From Rubrobacter aplysinae (GTDB taxonomy: Bacteria > Actinomycetota > Rubrobacteria > Rubrobacterales > Rubrobacteraceae): a stretch of DNA of 64,000 nt. This document shows positions 1 to 8,183 of this stretch, one piece after another. The notes under the pieces are model-generated. The model searched no databases, was not told the DNA's origin, and was given only the letters and a program-made list of their open reading frames with translations. How positions within the stretch are numbered: the stretch's first letter is position 1; each line of letters begins with the position of its first letter. Location of the stretch: positions 124,001 through 188,000 of the forward strand of contig NZ_LEKH01000006.1 in NCBI RefSeq assembly GCF_001029505.1. Reading direction: 5' to 3'. Position numbers and translations under genes: made by a program.

Positions 1-95
1 CGCTCGCAGAACGTCTCGAAAACGGGTGGAGAAGGTCTTCAGGCTAACCTCGGAGCTACGCGAAATTGAGAGGTAGACTTCTCGTAAGAAATAAG

Positions 96-314
96 TTAAT
101 GACTCTCATCTTCAAGGAAAAACTTATCGAGCTTATCGGTGGTGGCAACTACGACACCAAATCCGAGTGCAAGTGCGGTACATAACCCGAGTAACCATAA
201 AAGCACCGTATCAATTACGTTTGGAAACTCTACAAACTTTGAAAGCAACCAAGGCCCGTTACCAAGAAGTAAAAGTGGCAAGATAACTCTAGTGAACGCA
301 CGTGTTGAAATCAT
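96..314 (-). CDS. small two-helix membrane protein, unknown function
   Basis: Unrecognised 72-residue protein. Two hydrophobic stretches (about residues 8-24 and 33-56) look like membrane helices, followed by a charged tail rich in K, D and E. The ATG start is well supported: AGGAG sits five bases upstream. The gene and its surroundings are clearly AT-richer than the rest of the window and codon choice differs from neighbours, so it may be acquired DNA. Nothing in the residues suggests a function. No operon partner is visible. Confidence 0.6.
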   Translation of the reverse strand: MISTRAFTRVILPLLLLGNGPWLLSKFVEFPNVIDTVLLWLLGLCTALALGFGVVVATTDKLDKFFLEDESH

Positions 315-344
315 CCGTTCTCCTGTACGAAATCCAGCTACTTA

Positions 345-373
345 ACCGTAGCACTAGAAGTTTTGGTAAGCAA
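345..373 (-). promoter_or_regulatory. candidate promoter of the small membrane protein
   Basis: On the minus strand TTGCTT (373-368) and TACGGT (350-345) are separated by 17 bases. Transcription would start about 24 bases before the ATG at 314, leaving room for its AGGAG site. The rest of 315-484 is AT-rich and I see no gene in it. Confidence 0.35.
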
Positions 374-484
374 TCTTCCCAGGAGAGAAGCCTTTGTATC
401 GAGCGAGGAGCCTGCTCATGAGAATTACTAGACTCCTACTCTTTCAAGAGATTGCGAACCTTGGCGGCTATTATATTTTAGGTT

Positions 485-1117
485 CTATCCACTTTCGGCG
501 AAAGCCAGCCGCAACCCGAGGCCGACAATCACCCCACCCGTAACGTATCCCAGAGCCTTCGCCGGTCCGGGTCTGCCTCTAAACCAGCCGCCCAGAGCTC
601 CGGAGAAAAGCGCGATCACCCCGGTAAACACCAGTGTGAGCAACGTAAAAGCCGCCCCGAGCGAGAGGAAGCCCAACGCCCCGCCGGAGCCCGCGAACTG
701 CGGCAGGAAAGCCAGAAAGAAAAGCGCGACCTTCGGGTTCAGCACGTTCGTGAGGAGGCCCTGCGCGAAGATGCTCCTGAGCCCCGCCGCCAGACGCCCG
801 CTCTCTGGTACGGAGAAACTCTCTCTATCAAAGAGCGTCTTTACACCAAGGTACACTAGATAAGCCGCCCCCGCATACTTTACGACCTGGAAAGCGGCGG
901 CGCTGCTCGCCAGTATCGCTGAGAGCCCGGCGGCGGCGAGCGTGGTGTGTACGAGCAGCCCGGCGCACACTCCCCACGAGGAGACGAGCGCCGCCCTCCG
1001 GCCCTGGGCCACACCGCGCGTCAGCACGTACAGGTTGTCCTGGCCCGGGGTCGCGATCAAGGCCAGCGACGCGCCCAGTAAAAACAGTAGACTCGAACCT
1101 TCCGGCAGCACACTCAA
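485..1117 (-). CDS. LysE/RhtB-family amino acid exporter
   Basis: Integral membrane protein of 210 residues, predicted to export amino acids or similar small metabolites. The family signature at the first helix is present: ATPGQDNLYVL followed by QGRRA and a small-residue helix. About six hydrophobic segments span the protein, the normal length and layout for LysE/RhtB. The TTG start is chosen because AAGGTGAG lies just upstream; a GTG two codons further is the alternative. It begins 12 bases after the glmS stop on the same strand, so it is probably co-transcribed with glmS. The substrate cannot be told from sequence. Confidence 0.88.
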   Translation of the reverse strand: MSVLPEGSSLLFLLGASLALIATPGQDNLYVLTRGVAQGRRAALVSSWGVCAGLLVHTTLAAAGLSAILASSAAAFQVVKYAGAAYLVYLGVKTLFDRESFSVPESGRLAAGLRSIFAQGLLTNVLNPKVALFFLAFLPQFAGSGGALGFLSLGAAFTLLTLVFTGVIALFSGALGGWFRGRPGPAKALGYVTGGVIVGLGLRLAFAESG

Positions 1118-1128
1118 ATTCTCACCTT

Positions 1129-3015
1129 CTACTCCACGGTTACGCTTTTCGCGAGGTTGCGGGGCTTGTCCACGTCCAGCCCGCGGAACTTCGCCACGTG
1201 GTAGGCGAGGAGCTGTAGCGGCACGCAGACCACTAGCGGGCTCAGCTCGGGGGTTTCGAGCGCCGAGGCAGGTAGCGGCAGGGTGGACTCCGCGACCCGC
1301 TCGGCTTCCGGGTCTCCCTCTGCGGCCACGGTTATGACGCGGGCGCCGCGGGCCATCGTCTCCTCGACATTGGAGAGCGTCTTCTCCCGGTACACGCCGT
1401 GGCCCAGGATGGCGACGACCGGGCAGTAGTCGTCCACGAGCGCTATCGGACCGTGCTTCATCTCGCCCGCCGGGTATCCCTCGGAGGGGAGGTAGGAGAT
1501 CTCCTTCAGCTTCAGCGCCCCCTCCAGCGCGATGGGAAACGAGACGCCGCGCCCGAGAAAGAGCGAGCATCGGGCCTCCTCGAAGATGCCGACGGCCCGC
1601 CGCATCCGGCTCACGCCGTCCTCGCCCTCTAGCAGGGCCAGCGCCTCCTCCACCCTGTCGGGCGAGCGGCGTAGCTCCTGTCCGAGCTCTCGGCGCCCGT
1701 CCTCGGGTAGAGTCCCCCGCGCCTCCGCGAGCCCGAGCGCGAGCAGGTACATGGCCGCGATCTGGGTGGTAAAAGCCTTCGTGGAGGCGACGGCTATCTC
1801 CGGGCCCGCGTGGGTGAGCAGAACTGCGTCGGCCTCGCGGGTAATTAGCGAGTCCCGGGTGTTGGTTAGGGCGAGCACCTTGCCGCCGAAGCCCCGGGCG
1901 GACTCGACCGCCGCCAGCGTGTCGGTGGTCTCGCCGCTCTGGGAGATGGCGACCACCAGCGTCCGCCCGTCGCCGATGGGGTCCGAGTAACGGTACTCGC
2001 TCGCGATCTCCACGTCCACCGGGATCCGGCACAGCCGCTCTATGACGGTCTTCCCGAGAAGCCCCGCATGATAGGCCGTGCCGCAGGCCGCGACCACGAC
2101 ACGGTCTATATCCGTAAGGTCGAGGTCTAGCTCGGAGAGGTCGAGGTTCCCTTCGGTGTCCAGACGGCCGGAGAGGGTTCGGGCCAGGGCGCCGGGCTGC
2201 TCGTGGATCTCCTTGTGCATGTAGTCCTCGTAGCCGCCGAGCTCCACGGCCTCCGGGCTCCAGTCAACCTCGAAGTAGTCGCGCTCGACGGGCCGGCCGT
2301 CCGGGGTCGTGATCCCGACCTTCGAGCCGGTGATGGTCGCGATCTCACCGTTCTCGACCACCAGAAAACGCCGGGTGCGACCGACGAGGGCCTGCACCGC
2401 GCTGGCCAGGAAGTTCTCTCCCTCTCCGAGCCCGACGATCAAAGGGCTCTGGTGCCGGGCGGCGACTATCGTATCCGGCTCGTCGGCGCTGACCGCGGCG
2501 ATTGCGAAAGATCCCGTAAGCCTGCCGAGTGTGGCGGCCACGGCCTCCCGCAGCCCCTCTCCGGCCTCCACCCGCTCCGAGAGCAGGTGGGCTATGACCT
2601 CGGTGTCGGTCTCCGAGACGAAGCCGTGACCCCTGCTTTCGAGCTCGCGCCGCAGCCCGGCGTGATTCTCGACGATACCGTTGTGCACCACGGCGACCCG
2701 TCCGGCCTCCGCCCGGGCGTTACCCGCGGCGCCGACGTGCGGGTGGGCGTTCGCCTCCGTAGGCCGCCCGTGTGTCGCCCAGCGGGTGTGGCCTATACCG
2801 CTCCGCACGCCGCCGAGAGATCCGTTCGTCTCGGCCAGCGCCTCGGTAAGATTCCTCAGGGGGCCCACACGCCGGACACGCCATATCTCGTCCGTGTCGG
2901 GTGCGGCGAGGGCGAGCCCCGCCGAGTCATAGCCCCGGTACTCCAGATGCCCGAGTCCCTCCATCAGGACCTCGACACACCCGTTTTCGCCCACGTAACC
3001 GACTATTCCGCACAT
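1129..3015 (-). CDS. glmS: glutamine--fructose-6-phosphate aminotransferase (isomerizing)
   Basis: Makes glucosamine-6-phosphate from fructose-6-phosphate and glutamine, the first step to UDP-GlcNAc for the cell wall. The protein has 628 residues. The N-terminal glutaminase begins MCGIVGYVG with the catalytic Cys2 and carries THGRPTEANAHPH. Two SIS sugar-isomerase domains follow, with ACGTAYHA and ISQSGETTDT in the first. The C-terminus ends KPRNLAKSVTVE, the conserved sugar-site tail. The ATG is fixed by the need for an exposed Cys2 and by GGAGAAGG upstream. A glmS ribozyme in the 5' leader (3150-3305) indicates feedback control by the product. The lysE-like gene follows at once. Confidence 0.97.
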   Translation of the reverse strand: MCGIVGYVGENGCVEVLMEGLGHLEYRGYDSAGLALAAPDTDEIWRVRRVGPLRNLTEALAETNGSLGGVRSGIGHTRWATHGRPTEANAHPHVGAAGNARAEAGRVAVVHNGIVENHAGLRRELESRGHGFVSETDTEVIAHLLSERVEAGEGLREAVAATLGRLTGSFAIAAVSADEPDTIVAARHQSPLIVGLGEGENFLASAVQALVGRTRRFLVVENGEIATITGSKVGITTPDGRPVERDYFEVDWSPEAVELGGYEDYMHKEIHEQPGALARTLSGRLDTEGNLDLSELDLDLTDIDRVVVAACGTAYHAGLLGKTVIERLCRIPVDVEIASEYRYSDPIGDGRTLVVAISQSGETTDTLAAVESARGFGGKVLALTNTRDSLITREADAVLLTHAGPEIAVASTKAFTTQIAAMYLLALGLAEARGTLPEDGRRELGQELRRSPDRVEEALALLEGEDGVSRMRRAVGIFEEARCSLFLGRGVSFPIALEGALKLKEISYLPSEGYPAGEMKHGPIALVDDYCPVVAILGHGVYREKTLSNVEETMARGARVITVAAEGDPEAERVAESTLPLPASALETPELSPLVVCVPLQLLAYHVAKFRGLDVDKPRNLAKSVTVE

Positions 3016-3149
3016 CCCAGCCTTCTCCTTCCGTAACTCCCTTAGCTTCCGTAGCTCCAACGTAATAGCGAGCAGGCACGGCCAGGTCCACAGATCCGTA
3101 GGTACGTAGATACATGTGGGATCACCTGGGGCCACAGGAACAGCCTGGA

Positions 3150-3305
3150 GTGCTCCGGGTCCGGGCGGGGCTTTGTTCCCGGCGTCACCGCCGGGGTTTT
3201 ACCACCGCCCTCTCGACCACCCGAAGGCCGAGACGCATCCGCCGAATAACTCGATAACGTCTACCTCGTCGACTCCCCGCCTCTCACGCCGGGAGCCCTG
3301 GCGCT
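3150..3305 (-). ncRNA. glmS ribozyme (GlcN6P-activated self-cleaving riboswitch)
   Basis: Read on the minus strand, the leader starts TATAGCGCCAGGG, the conserved cleavage-site block; the cut is expected between A3305 and G3304. It continues with a CTCCC/GGGAG stem (P1), GACGAGG, then a stem AGACG/CGTCT enclosing TTATCGAG and TTCGGCGGATG, which are the catalytic-core strings of the class. After P3 come a CCCGGCG-GTGA-CGCCGGG hairpin (P4 with its GTGA loop) and AACAAAG. All conserved segments appear in the right order directly upstream of glmS. The 3' boundary is approximate. Cleavage in response to glucosamine-6-phosphate would destabilise the mRNA (family knowledge). Confidence 0.95.
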
Positions 3306-3624
3306 ATATCTGCTCTTGCCGTTCTTGCAGCTCTCGCTGACCGTCCTCCGCTCCGACCCGAGCTGCGGTAAAACCGCGCTCCCGCCAGAGCCTCTCGCTA
3401 ACTTTTCTAACTCACGCGGCTTACCGGCTTGTATCCGGTGAGCCTCCGTACTCCTGTACTCTAGCTTACCTCCTCACTCTCGGCCTCTCCGGCACACGGG
3501 CAGCATACCCCGCCGCACGGAGCTTTAAAAGACCCCTGTTGCCTCTGAACGGCGCTGGAGACATGCCGCAGGCAGCGGGGAGGGCCGGAAGCATCCGCCC
3601 GGGGCATCCGCTAGGATTGTGGTT
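3306..3624. other. intergenic region upstream of the glmS ribozyme
   Basis: No gene seen. The glmS promoter must lie here on the minus strand, but I see no convincing -35/-10 pair. A perfect inverted repeat GCGGT-AAA-ACCGC lies at 3365-3377. TAGGAT at 3612-3617 sits seven bases before the ATG of the acetyltransferase at 3625 and is a possible -10 for a leaderless mRNA. Confidence 0.5.
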
Positions 3625-4116
3625 ATGTCTAACGCTGACGGAGACTATGCCGTACGCCCCGGACGCCGGGAAGACGCGCCGGAGGCGGCCCGGCTCTGGA
3701 TGCAGAGTGCGGAAGAGCACACGGAGTACGATGAGGTCTACCGGACCTCCCCGCAGGCCGAGAGGACCATGCGGCGCTTTCTCGCGGACCTGGCGAGCGG
3801 AGGTCACGCCTTCCTGCTCGTCGCGGTCGAGCCGGATGAGGGAGGCGTGATCGGCTTCCTCTCCGGGGAGCTCCGCGAGGGGTCACCGACTTTCTCCCCG
3901 AAGACCTGGGCCTCGGTAGACGACATCTACGTGGCACCCGAGCATCGCAGCCGGGGCGTGGGCCGGGAGCTCGTGCGCCGCTGCCGCGAGTGGGCCGCCG
4001 ACCGCGGCGCCGACGGCGTCTCCCTACAGGTCGCAGCCGGAAACGAGCGGGCCCGCAAGCTGTACCGGGAGCTCGGCTTCCGAGAGGTCTCGGTCTACGC
4101 CGTCTCAGAGTTGTAG
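3625..4116 (+). CDS. GNAT-family N-acetyltransferase
   Basis: Predicted acetyl-CoA-dependent N-acetyltransferase, 163 residues, substrate unknown. The acetyl-CoA loop is clear: VDDIYVAPEHRSRGVGRELV matches motif A with the R/Q-x-x-G-x-G/A pyrophosphate-binding turn. NERARKLYRELGF near the C-terminus is the usual motif B. Single-domain, normal length. ATG at 3625 is preferred; a GTG two codons upstream is possible. There is no Shine-Dalgarno site, but TAGGAT lies exactly seven bases upstream, so the mRNA may be leaderless. Monocistronic: the downstream gene faces it. Confidence 0.88.
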   Translation: MSNADGDYAVRPGRREDAPEAARLWMQSAEEHTEYDEVYRTSPQAERTMRRFLADLASGGHAFLLVAVEPDEGGVIGFLSGELREGSPTFSPKTWASVDDIYVAPEHRSRGVGRELVRRCREWAADRGADGVSLQVAAGNERARKLYRELGFREVSVYAVSEL

Positions 4117-4220
4117 AGGTCACTTTTGGCGATCAATTTTGGAGTCCAAAGAAACCTTTAGAGCAATTTTGAGAAGCGCCACAAGGCCGGGTGCGCAAAG
4201 TGAAGTTTTCTTATCCACGA

Positions 4221-5186
4221 TCAACCCTGAACATCCGCGGCATCAGATATAGCTTGATATATGTTGGGAGGATGCTCGGCCAGCCGGTGGCAGAGGTATA
4301 GGTACCATTCCTCACCGTAAGGCAGATAAACGCGGGCTCCGTATCCGAGATCGCGCATTCTAGCTAGACGTTCTAACTCTACTCCTTTTAGCATCTCGAA
4401 TTCTATGTTGTCGGTCGAGAGCTCGTTATCTCGGACGAACCTATCAGCATGCTCAAGCAACTGCTGGTCGTGGGTAGAGATCGAGCAAGGGTGGCCCTCG
4501 GACAGTACCCTTTCCACGCAAGAACGATAGGCTGCGTCGGTCTCTACCCCTTTCATTATCGTCGCCTCTTCGGGCTCTTCAAAGGCACCTTTGACCAAGC
4601 GTATACGTCCCGGATGCTTGAGTACCGCTTCCATATCCTCAGGGGTGCGACGTAGATACACTTGAAGAGTTACGCCTACGTTCTCGAAACGTTCGGCGAG
4701 CCGATGATATATGGACAACACTTGCTCTGTCCTCTCAGAGCCTTCCATACTGATCATCATCTCCAGACCAGCGCGTCTGGCTCTCTCCGCCAGCCGGTAG
4801 GCTTGGCTATAACAAAGTTCTTCATCCACGGCGAGACCTATATGAGATAGGTCCAGGGAGACAGAGGAATCCAGCCCCCAGCGCAAAATCGAGTCGATGA
4901 CGGTCTCAAACTCTTGCACGGCTTCCCTGGCTATCTGCTCGTCGCGGGTACTCTCACCCATGTAATCGATGGTTACGGCGAAGCCTTCACTGTTGAAAGA
5001 TTGCGCGCCGGTCAAACACTCTTCTAGCTGCTCACCACCGATAAAACGTCTGGCGGATCGTAACAGTACGGCGCGTAAGTTCGGCTCACTCAGTATGTAA
5101 GCCTTTATGCTCTCGTCACGAGCTATACCTTTTAGAGCTAACGCTGCCCGGTCAGCATCTTCAATCTCCGGTGTAGCGTCTTTCAT
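4221..5186 (-). CDS. proline dehydrogenase (monofunctional)
   Basis: FAD enzyme oxidising L-proline to pyrroline-5-carboxylate, 321 residues, TIM-barrel fold. Recognised by the order of barrel strands: SLDLSHIGL, TLQVYLRR, RIRLVKGAF, SISTHD, EFEMLKG, and the C-terminal ARVYLPYGEEWYLYLCHRLAE with the carboxylate-binding arginines. No aldehyde dehydrogenase half is present, so this is not PutA. The ATG overlaps the stop of the upstream acetyltransferase (ATGA), giving translational coupling in the acyP-rnhC-ltaE-GNAT operon. Unlike its neighbours the gene has roughly 50% GC and A/T-ending codons, suggesting transfer. The 104 bases downstream (4117-4220) are AT-rich with no gene. Confidence 0.88.
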   Translation of the reverse strand: MKDATPEIEDADRAALALKGIARDESIKAYILSEPNLRAVLLRSARRFIGGEQLEECLTGAQSFNSEGFAVTIDYMGESTRDEQIAREAVQEFETVIDSILRWGLDSSVSLDLSHIGLAVDEELCYSQAYRLAERARRAGLEMMISMEGSERTEQVLSIYHRLAERFENVGVTLQVYLRRTPEDMEAVLKHPGRIRLVKGAFEEPEEATIMKGVETDAAYRSCVERVLSEGHPCSISTHDQQLLEHADRFVRDNELSTDNIEFEMLKGVELERLARMRDLGYGARVYLPYGEEWYLYLCHRLAEHPPNIYQAISDAADVQG

Positions 5187-5674
5187 ATGTCCTCCTCAGC
5201 TTGATAACCGCCAAAAGCTATGGACCGGGAGAGCACTTTCAGATCTGGCTCGGACTCGTAGCCCATATAGAAGAAGAACTCTACAGACTCCGCTATGATC
5301 TGGGCCTCTATGTAGGAGATGCCTTTCTCGGAGCAACGCCGCTCTACCTCCGCCAGCAGCGCCCGGCCTACGCCCCGGCCCCGGCTGCCGGGGGCGACGT
5401 GCAGCTCCTCGAAGCTCGCGAAACGGCCGCCGGAGGAGAGGTTCAGCCGGTAGTAGAGTAGCGCCGTTCCGAGCACCGCGTCCGATCCGGTCTCGGACGT
5501 TTCTCTGGCCGCTCTGGCCGTGATCACATCCGCCTCCCCGGCGCGCACCGCGTCCGCGAGCGAGCGCACGATCTCCTCGGGGAGTGGCTCACCTTCCCTG
5601 AGCTCGGCCTCCAGCAGCCGTAGCGGGGGCCGGAGATCGTCCGCCGGGGCCGGTCCCACCTCCACGGGCTCCAC
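5183..5674 (-). CDS. GNAT-family N-acetyltransferase
   Basis: Predicted acetyltransferase of about 163 residues. The acetyl-CoA motif FEELHVAPGSRGRGVGRALLAEV is textbook, with EFFFYMGYESEPD as the following beta-hairpin region. The GTG start three bases after the ltaE stop is the best fit: GAGGT lies upstream, and an internal GTG is an alternative. The gene overlaps proline dehydrogenase by four bases. The last 150 bases drift to lower GC, as in the next gene. The substrate is unknown; operon position beside threonine aldolase and proline dehydrogenase hints at an amino-acid-related role (inference). Confidence 0.82.
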   Translation of the reverse strand: MEPVEVGPAPADDLRPPLRLLEAELREGEPLPEEIVRSLADAVRAGEADVITARAARETSETGSDAVLGTALLYYRLNLSSGGRFASFEELHVAPGSRGRGVGRALLAEVERRCSEKGISYIEAQIIAESVEFFFYMGYESEPDLKVLSRSIAFGGYQAEEDI

Positions 5675-5676
5675 GG

Positions 5677-6717
5677 TCAGGCGGACCTCGCCACGGCACG
5701 ACCGGCGGCCCGTATCGCGGCCTCGATATCTCCGTCGTCCACGTCGAGGTGGGTGCAGAGGCGGACGTAGCCGCTGCCGCCGGGGGTGACGAGCACTCCC
5801 TCTCGCTGGAGAGCCTGGGTCAGGTCCGCCGGGCGCTCGGCCCGCACGAGCACGATGTTGGTCTGTGGCGGCATCGCCTCGTACCCGGATTCGGCGAGAC
5901 CCTCCGCGAGACGGCGGGCGCGGGCGTGATCCTCCGCCAGCCGCCCGACGTGGTGCTCGAAGGCGTAGAGGGAGCCTGCGGCGATCATCCCAGCCTGGCG
6001 CATCCCGCCGCCGAGCGCCTTGCGGGCGCGCCGGGCCTCGCGGATAGTCTCCTCGCTCCCGGCGAGCAGCGACCCGACCGGAGCGCCGAGGCCCTTGGAA
6101 GAGCACACCGATACCGTATCCGCGTGCTCGGCCCATTCAGAGGCCGGGACGCCGGTCGCGACGGCCGCGTTGAAGAGCCTCGCGCTATCGAGGTGGACCC
6201 GCAGGCCGAGGCCGTGGGCCTCGGCGGCGACGGCGGCGAAATCTTGTAGCGGGAAGATCCGGCCTCCGGATACGTTGTGGGTGTTCTCCAGACACAGGAG
6301 GGCGGGCCGGGCGAAGTGGATGTTCTCGGGAGGGACGGCGGCGCGGAGGGTATCCGGGCTTATGATCCCGGCCTCACCGGATAGTTGCCGGGCCTGGACG
6401 CCGGATAGCAATGCCGGAGCGCCACCCTCGTAGTTGAATATGTGGGAGGTTTCGTGAAGAAGGATCTCGTCAGCGCGGGCGGTGTTCACCATCACCCCGA
6501 TCTGGTTAGTCATCGTGCCCGACGGGGCGTAGAGCGCGGCCTCCTTCCCCAGGACCCCGGCGACGTGCCGCTCCAGACGCTCCACGGTCGGGTCCTCCCC
6601 GAAAACGTCATCGCCGACGGGGGCCTCGGCCATCGCACTCCGCATGCCGGGCGTGGGCCGCGTCACCGTGTCGCTGCGCAGGTCTATCGTCTTCTCTCCT
6701 CCCGTAACCCCGGCCAT
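5677..6717 (-). CDS. ltaE: low-specificity L-threonine aldolase
   Basis: PLP enzyme splitting threonine or allo-threonine into glycine and acetaldehyde, 346 residues. It starts with [20 protein letters not shown], the family signature, and contains [19 protein letters not shown] and ENTHNVSGG. The PLP lysine lies in [15 protein letters not shown]. Length is typical. ATG at 6717 overlaps the rnhC stop (TGATG), so it is coupled to rnhC. Either glycine supply or threonine breakdown is possible from context. Confidence 0.94.
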   Translation of the reverse strand: MAGVTGGEKTIDLRSDTVTRPTPGMRSAMAEAPVGDDVFGEDPTVERLERHVAGVLGKEAALYAPSGTMTNQIGVMVNTARADEILLHETSHIFNYEGGAPALLSGVQARQLSGEAGIISPDTLRAAVPPENIHFARPALLCLENTHNVSGGRIFPLQDFAAVAAEAHGLGLRVHLDSARLFNAAVATGVPASEWAEHADTVSVCSSKGLGAPVGSLLAGSEETIREARRARKALGGGMRQAGMIAAGSLYAFEHHVGRLAEDHARARRLAEGLAESGYEAMPPQTNIVLVRAERPADLTQALQREGVLVTPGGSGYVRLCTHLDVDDGDIEAAIRAAGRAVARSA

Positions 6718-7682
6718 CACACGGCCCCGATGCTGGTGGTTATGGAGAAGCTCACCTTCGCGGCCCGCTCCAGCCCCTCACGGCCCCGCGCGGCGTACAG
6801 CCGCCGGGCGGCGGCCTTTACGTGGGTGGAGCCGCGCGGCAGGGTAAACCCGGCCCACCGGGAGAGTTGGTCCATCTCTCGCAGGTAGCGGGCGCGGGCC
6901 AGGATAGAGGCCGCCGCGACCGCCATATCATCCTCGGCGCGCGGCCTCACCTCCAGCTCTACCCTGTCGGGGGTTCCGGGCTCTATGTAGGAGCGGGCCT
7001 TCTTCGCGAACTCGTCCACCACGAACCTCTCAACGCCGCCCAGCTCTGCGAGGATCTCGACGTTCAGTTCCCCGAGCAGCCGGTTTACGTTCTCGCCCGC
7101 CTTTGAGCGGCGGCGCTCAAACTCCATCGGCTCCAGGCACGACACACGCACGTTCTCCGGCCCGAGCACCTCCTCGATGCCCTCCGCCAGCTCCACGGCC
7201 TGGACGGTTGTGAGCAGCTTGGAGTCCCGCACCCCGAGCCCGCGCAGCGCCCGGTCCGTCTCCGCGTCCCGGACCCGCGCCCCGGCGACCACCAGCGGCC
7301 CGAAGTAGTCCCCTTTCCCGGCCTCGTCGGTGCCGGTCCGGCTGGGACTCTGGGCAGAGGCTTTCGCACCTCCGTTCGTAGTGCCGTCTTCTCCGGGCGC
7401 TCTGTTAGACGCCCTGTTAGATGCTTTGGACGCTCTGAATGCCGTGGACGCCGTGGCGGGCCGCCGCTCCTGTTTCCAGCCCTCCAGCAGACCCTTGAGG
7501 TCGGACTCCTTGCCCTGAACCAGCGCCTTGCCGCTATCATAGAGGTTGAGGGTCACCTTCTCCGGGCCCCGGAAGATGCGGTGCTGGACGCCGTGGTCTA
7601 TCTTGCGGCCCTCGGAGATTTCGGCCCCCGCCCCATCGAGCAGACGCCGCAGGTCCGCGGGGGCCTCGCCGGCTCTGCTCAC
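6717..7682 (-). CDS. rnhC: ribonuclease HIII
   Basis: Endonuclease that cuts the RNA strand of RNA-DNA hybrids. The protein has 321 residues: an N-terminal TBP-like substrate-binding domain (about 1-95), a low-complexity linker rich in A, S and R (about 96-135), then the type 2 RNase H domain. [18 protein letters not shown] carries the first acidic residues (DE-G-K-G), RDSKLL the next motif, and DEFAKKA and [16 protein letters not shown] further acidic sites. The GTG start overlaps the acyP stop (GTGA). Type HIII is common in Firmicutes and some thermophiles and less usual in Actinobacteria. Confidence 0.93.
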   Translation of the reverse strand: MSRAGEAPADLRRLLDGAGAEISEGRKIDHGVQHRIFRGPEKVTLNLYDSGKALVQGKESDLKGLLEGWKQERRPATASTAFRASKASNRASNRAPGEDGTTNGGAKASAQSPSRTGTDEAGKGDYFGPLVVAGARVRDAETDRALRGLGVRDSKLLTTVQAVELAEGIEEVLGPENVRVSCLEPMEFERRRSKAGENVNRLLGELNVEILAELGGVERFVVDEFAKKARSYIEPGTPDRVELEVRPRAEDDMAVAAASILARARYLREMDQLSRWAGFTLPRGSTHVKAAARRLYAARGREGLERAAKVSFSITTSIGAV

Positions 7683-7996
7683 CGGATCTCGAAGTCTCCC
7701 GAGTTTTCCGAGCCGCCCTGGCTTTCTCCGGGCTCCTCGAACTCCGTCTCCACGCTCTCGACGGAGGCCTCGGGCGAGCCCTCTTCGCACCACCGGATCA
7801 TCTGCCGCACGCTACTGGACTCTCCCTCGAAGGCCGCCTCGACCCGGCCGTCCGGCAGGTTCGAGGCCCACCCGGAGAGCCCGAGCCGGTTCGCCTCCTG
7901 GCGGGCCGCATCCCGGAAAAACACGCCTTGCACGCGGCCCGAGACGTATACGTGAGCCCTCTCTCTATCCTCTGTTTCGCCCTGCAAGATCCTCAC
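7679..7996 (-). CDS. acyP: acylphosphatase
   Basis: Small enzyme hydrolysing acyl phosphates, about 105 residues. HVYVSGRVQGVFFRDAARQEA contains the phosphate loop and catalytic arginine; LSGWASNLPDGRVEAAFEG carries the catalytic asparagine. An acidic, serine-rich tail of about 20 residues is an extension beyond the usual 90. Start uncertain: GTG at 8002 overlaps a TATAGT hexamer (8006-8001) that looks like a -10 box, GTG at 7996 lies four bases after it, and TTG at 7987 follows GGTGAGG. First gene of the operon with rnhC, ltaE, GNAT and proline dehydrogenase. Confidence 0.88.
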   Translation of the reverse strand: MRILQGETEDRERAHVYVSGRVQGVFFRDAARQEANRLGLSGWASNLPDGRVEAAFEGESSSVRQMIRWCEEGSPEASVESVETEFEEPGESQGGSENSGDFEIR

Positions 7997-8183
7997 CCCC
8001 ACTATACCCGCCGGCGCTCCGGCGATAGCTTACGGTACGCGCTCCCCCGGGTCCGCCAGCGGGAGCATCCAGAGTCTAACGTCCAGGTCTCTGTGGTGAA
8101 AAGTCCGCCAGGAGCGGGGCGCAGGCGTGGGGCGCAGCGCGTAACTTGGGCCGGGGTCACGGGTATGCTAGCCTAGCACGGCT

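Noticed and set aside
485-2032. LysE-like protein as a 515-residue fusion
   Set aside because: The extra N-terminal part is an out-of-frame reading of glmS; a TTG start with a ribosome site lies right after the glmS stop.
4221-5186. Bifunctional PutA
   Set aside because: Only the proline dehydrogenase barrel is present; no aldehyde dehydrogenase follows.
4120-5340. Mobile element carrying proline dehydrogenase
   Set aside because: No transposase, integrase, terminal repeats or target duplications are visible around the low-GC segment.
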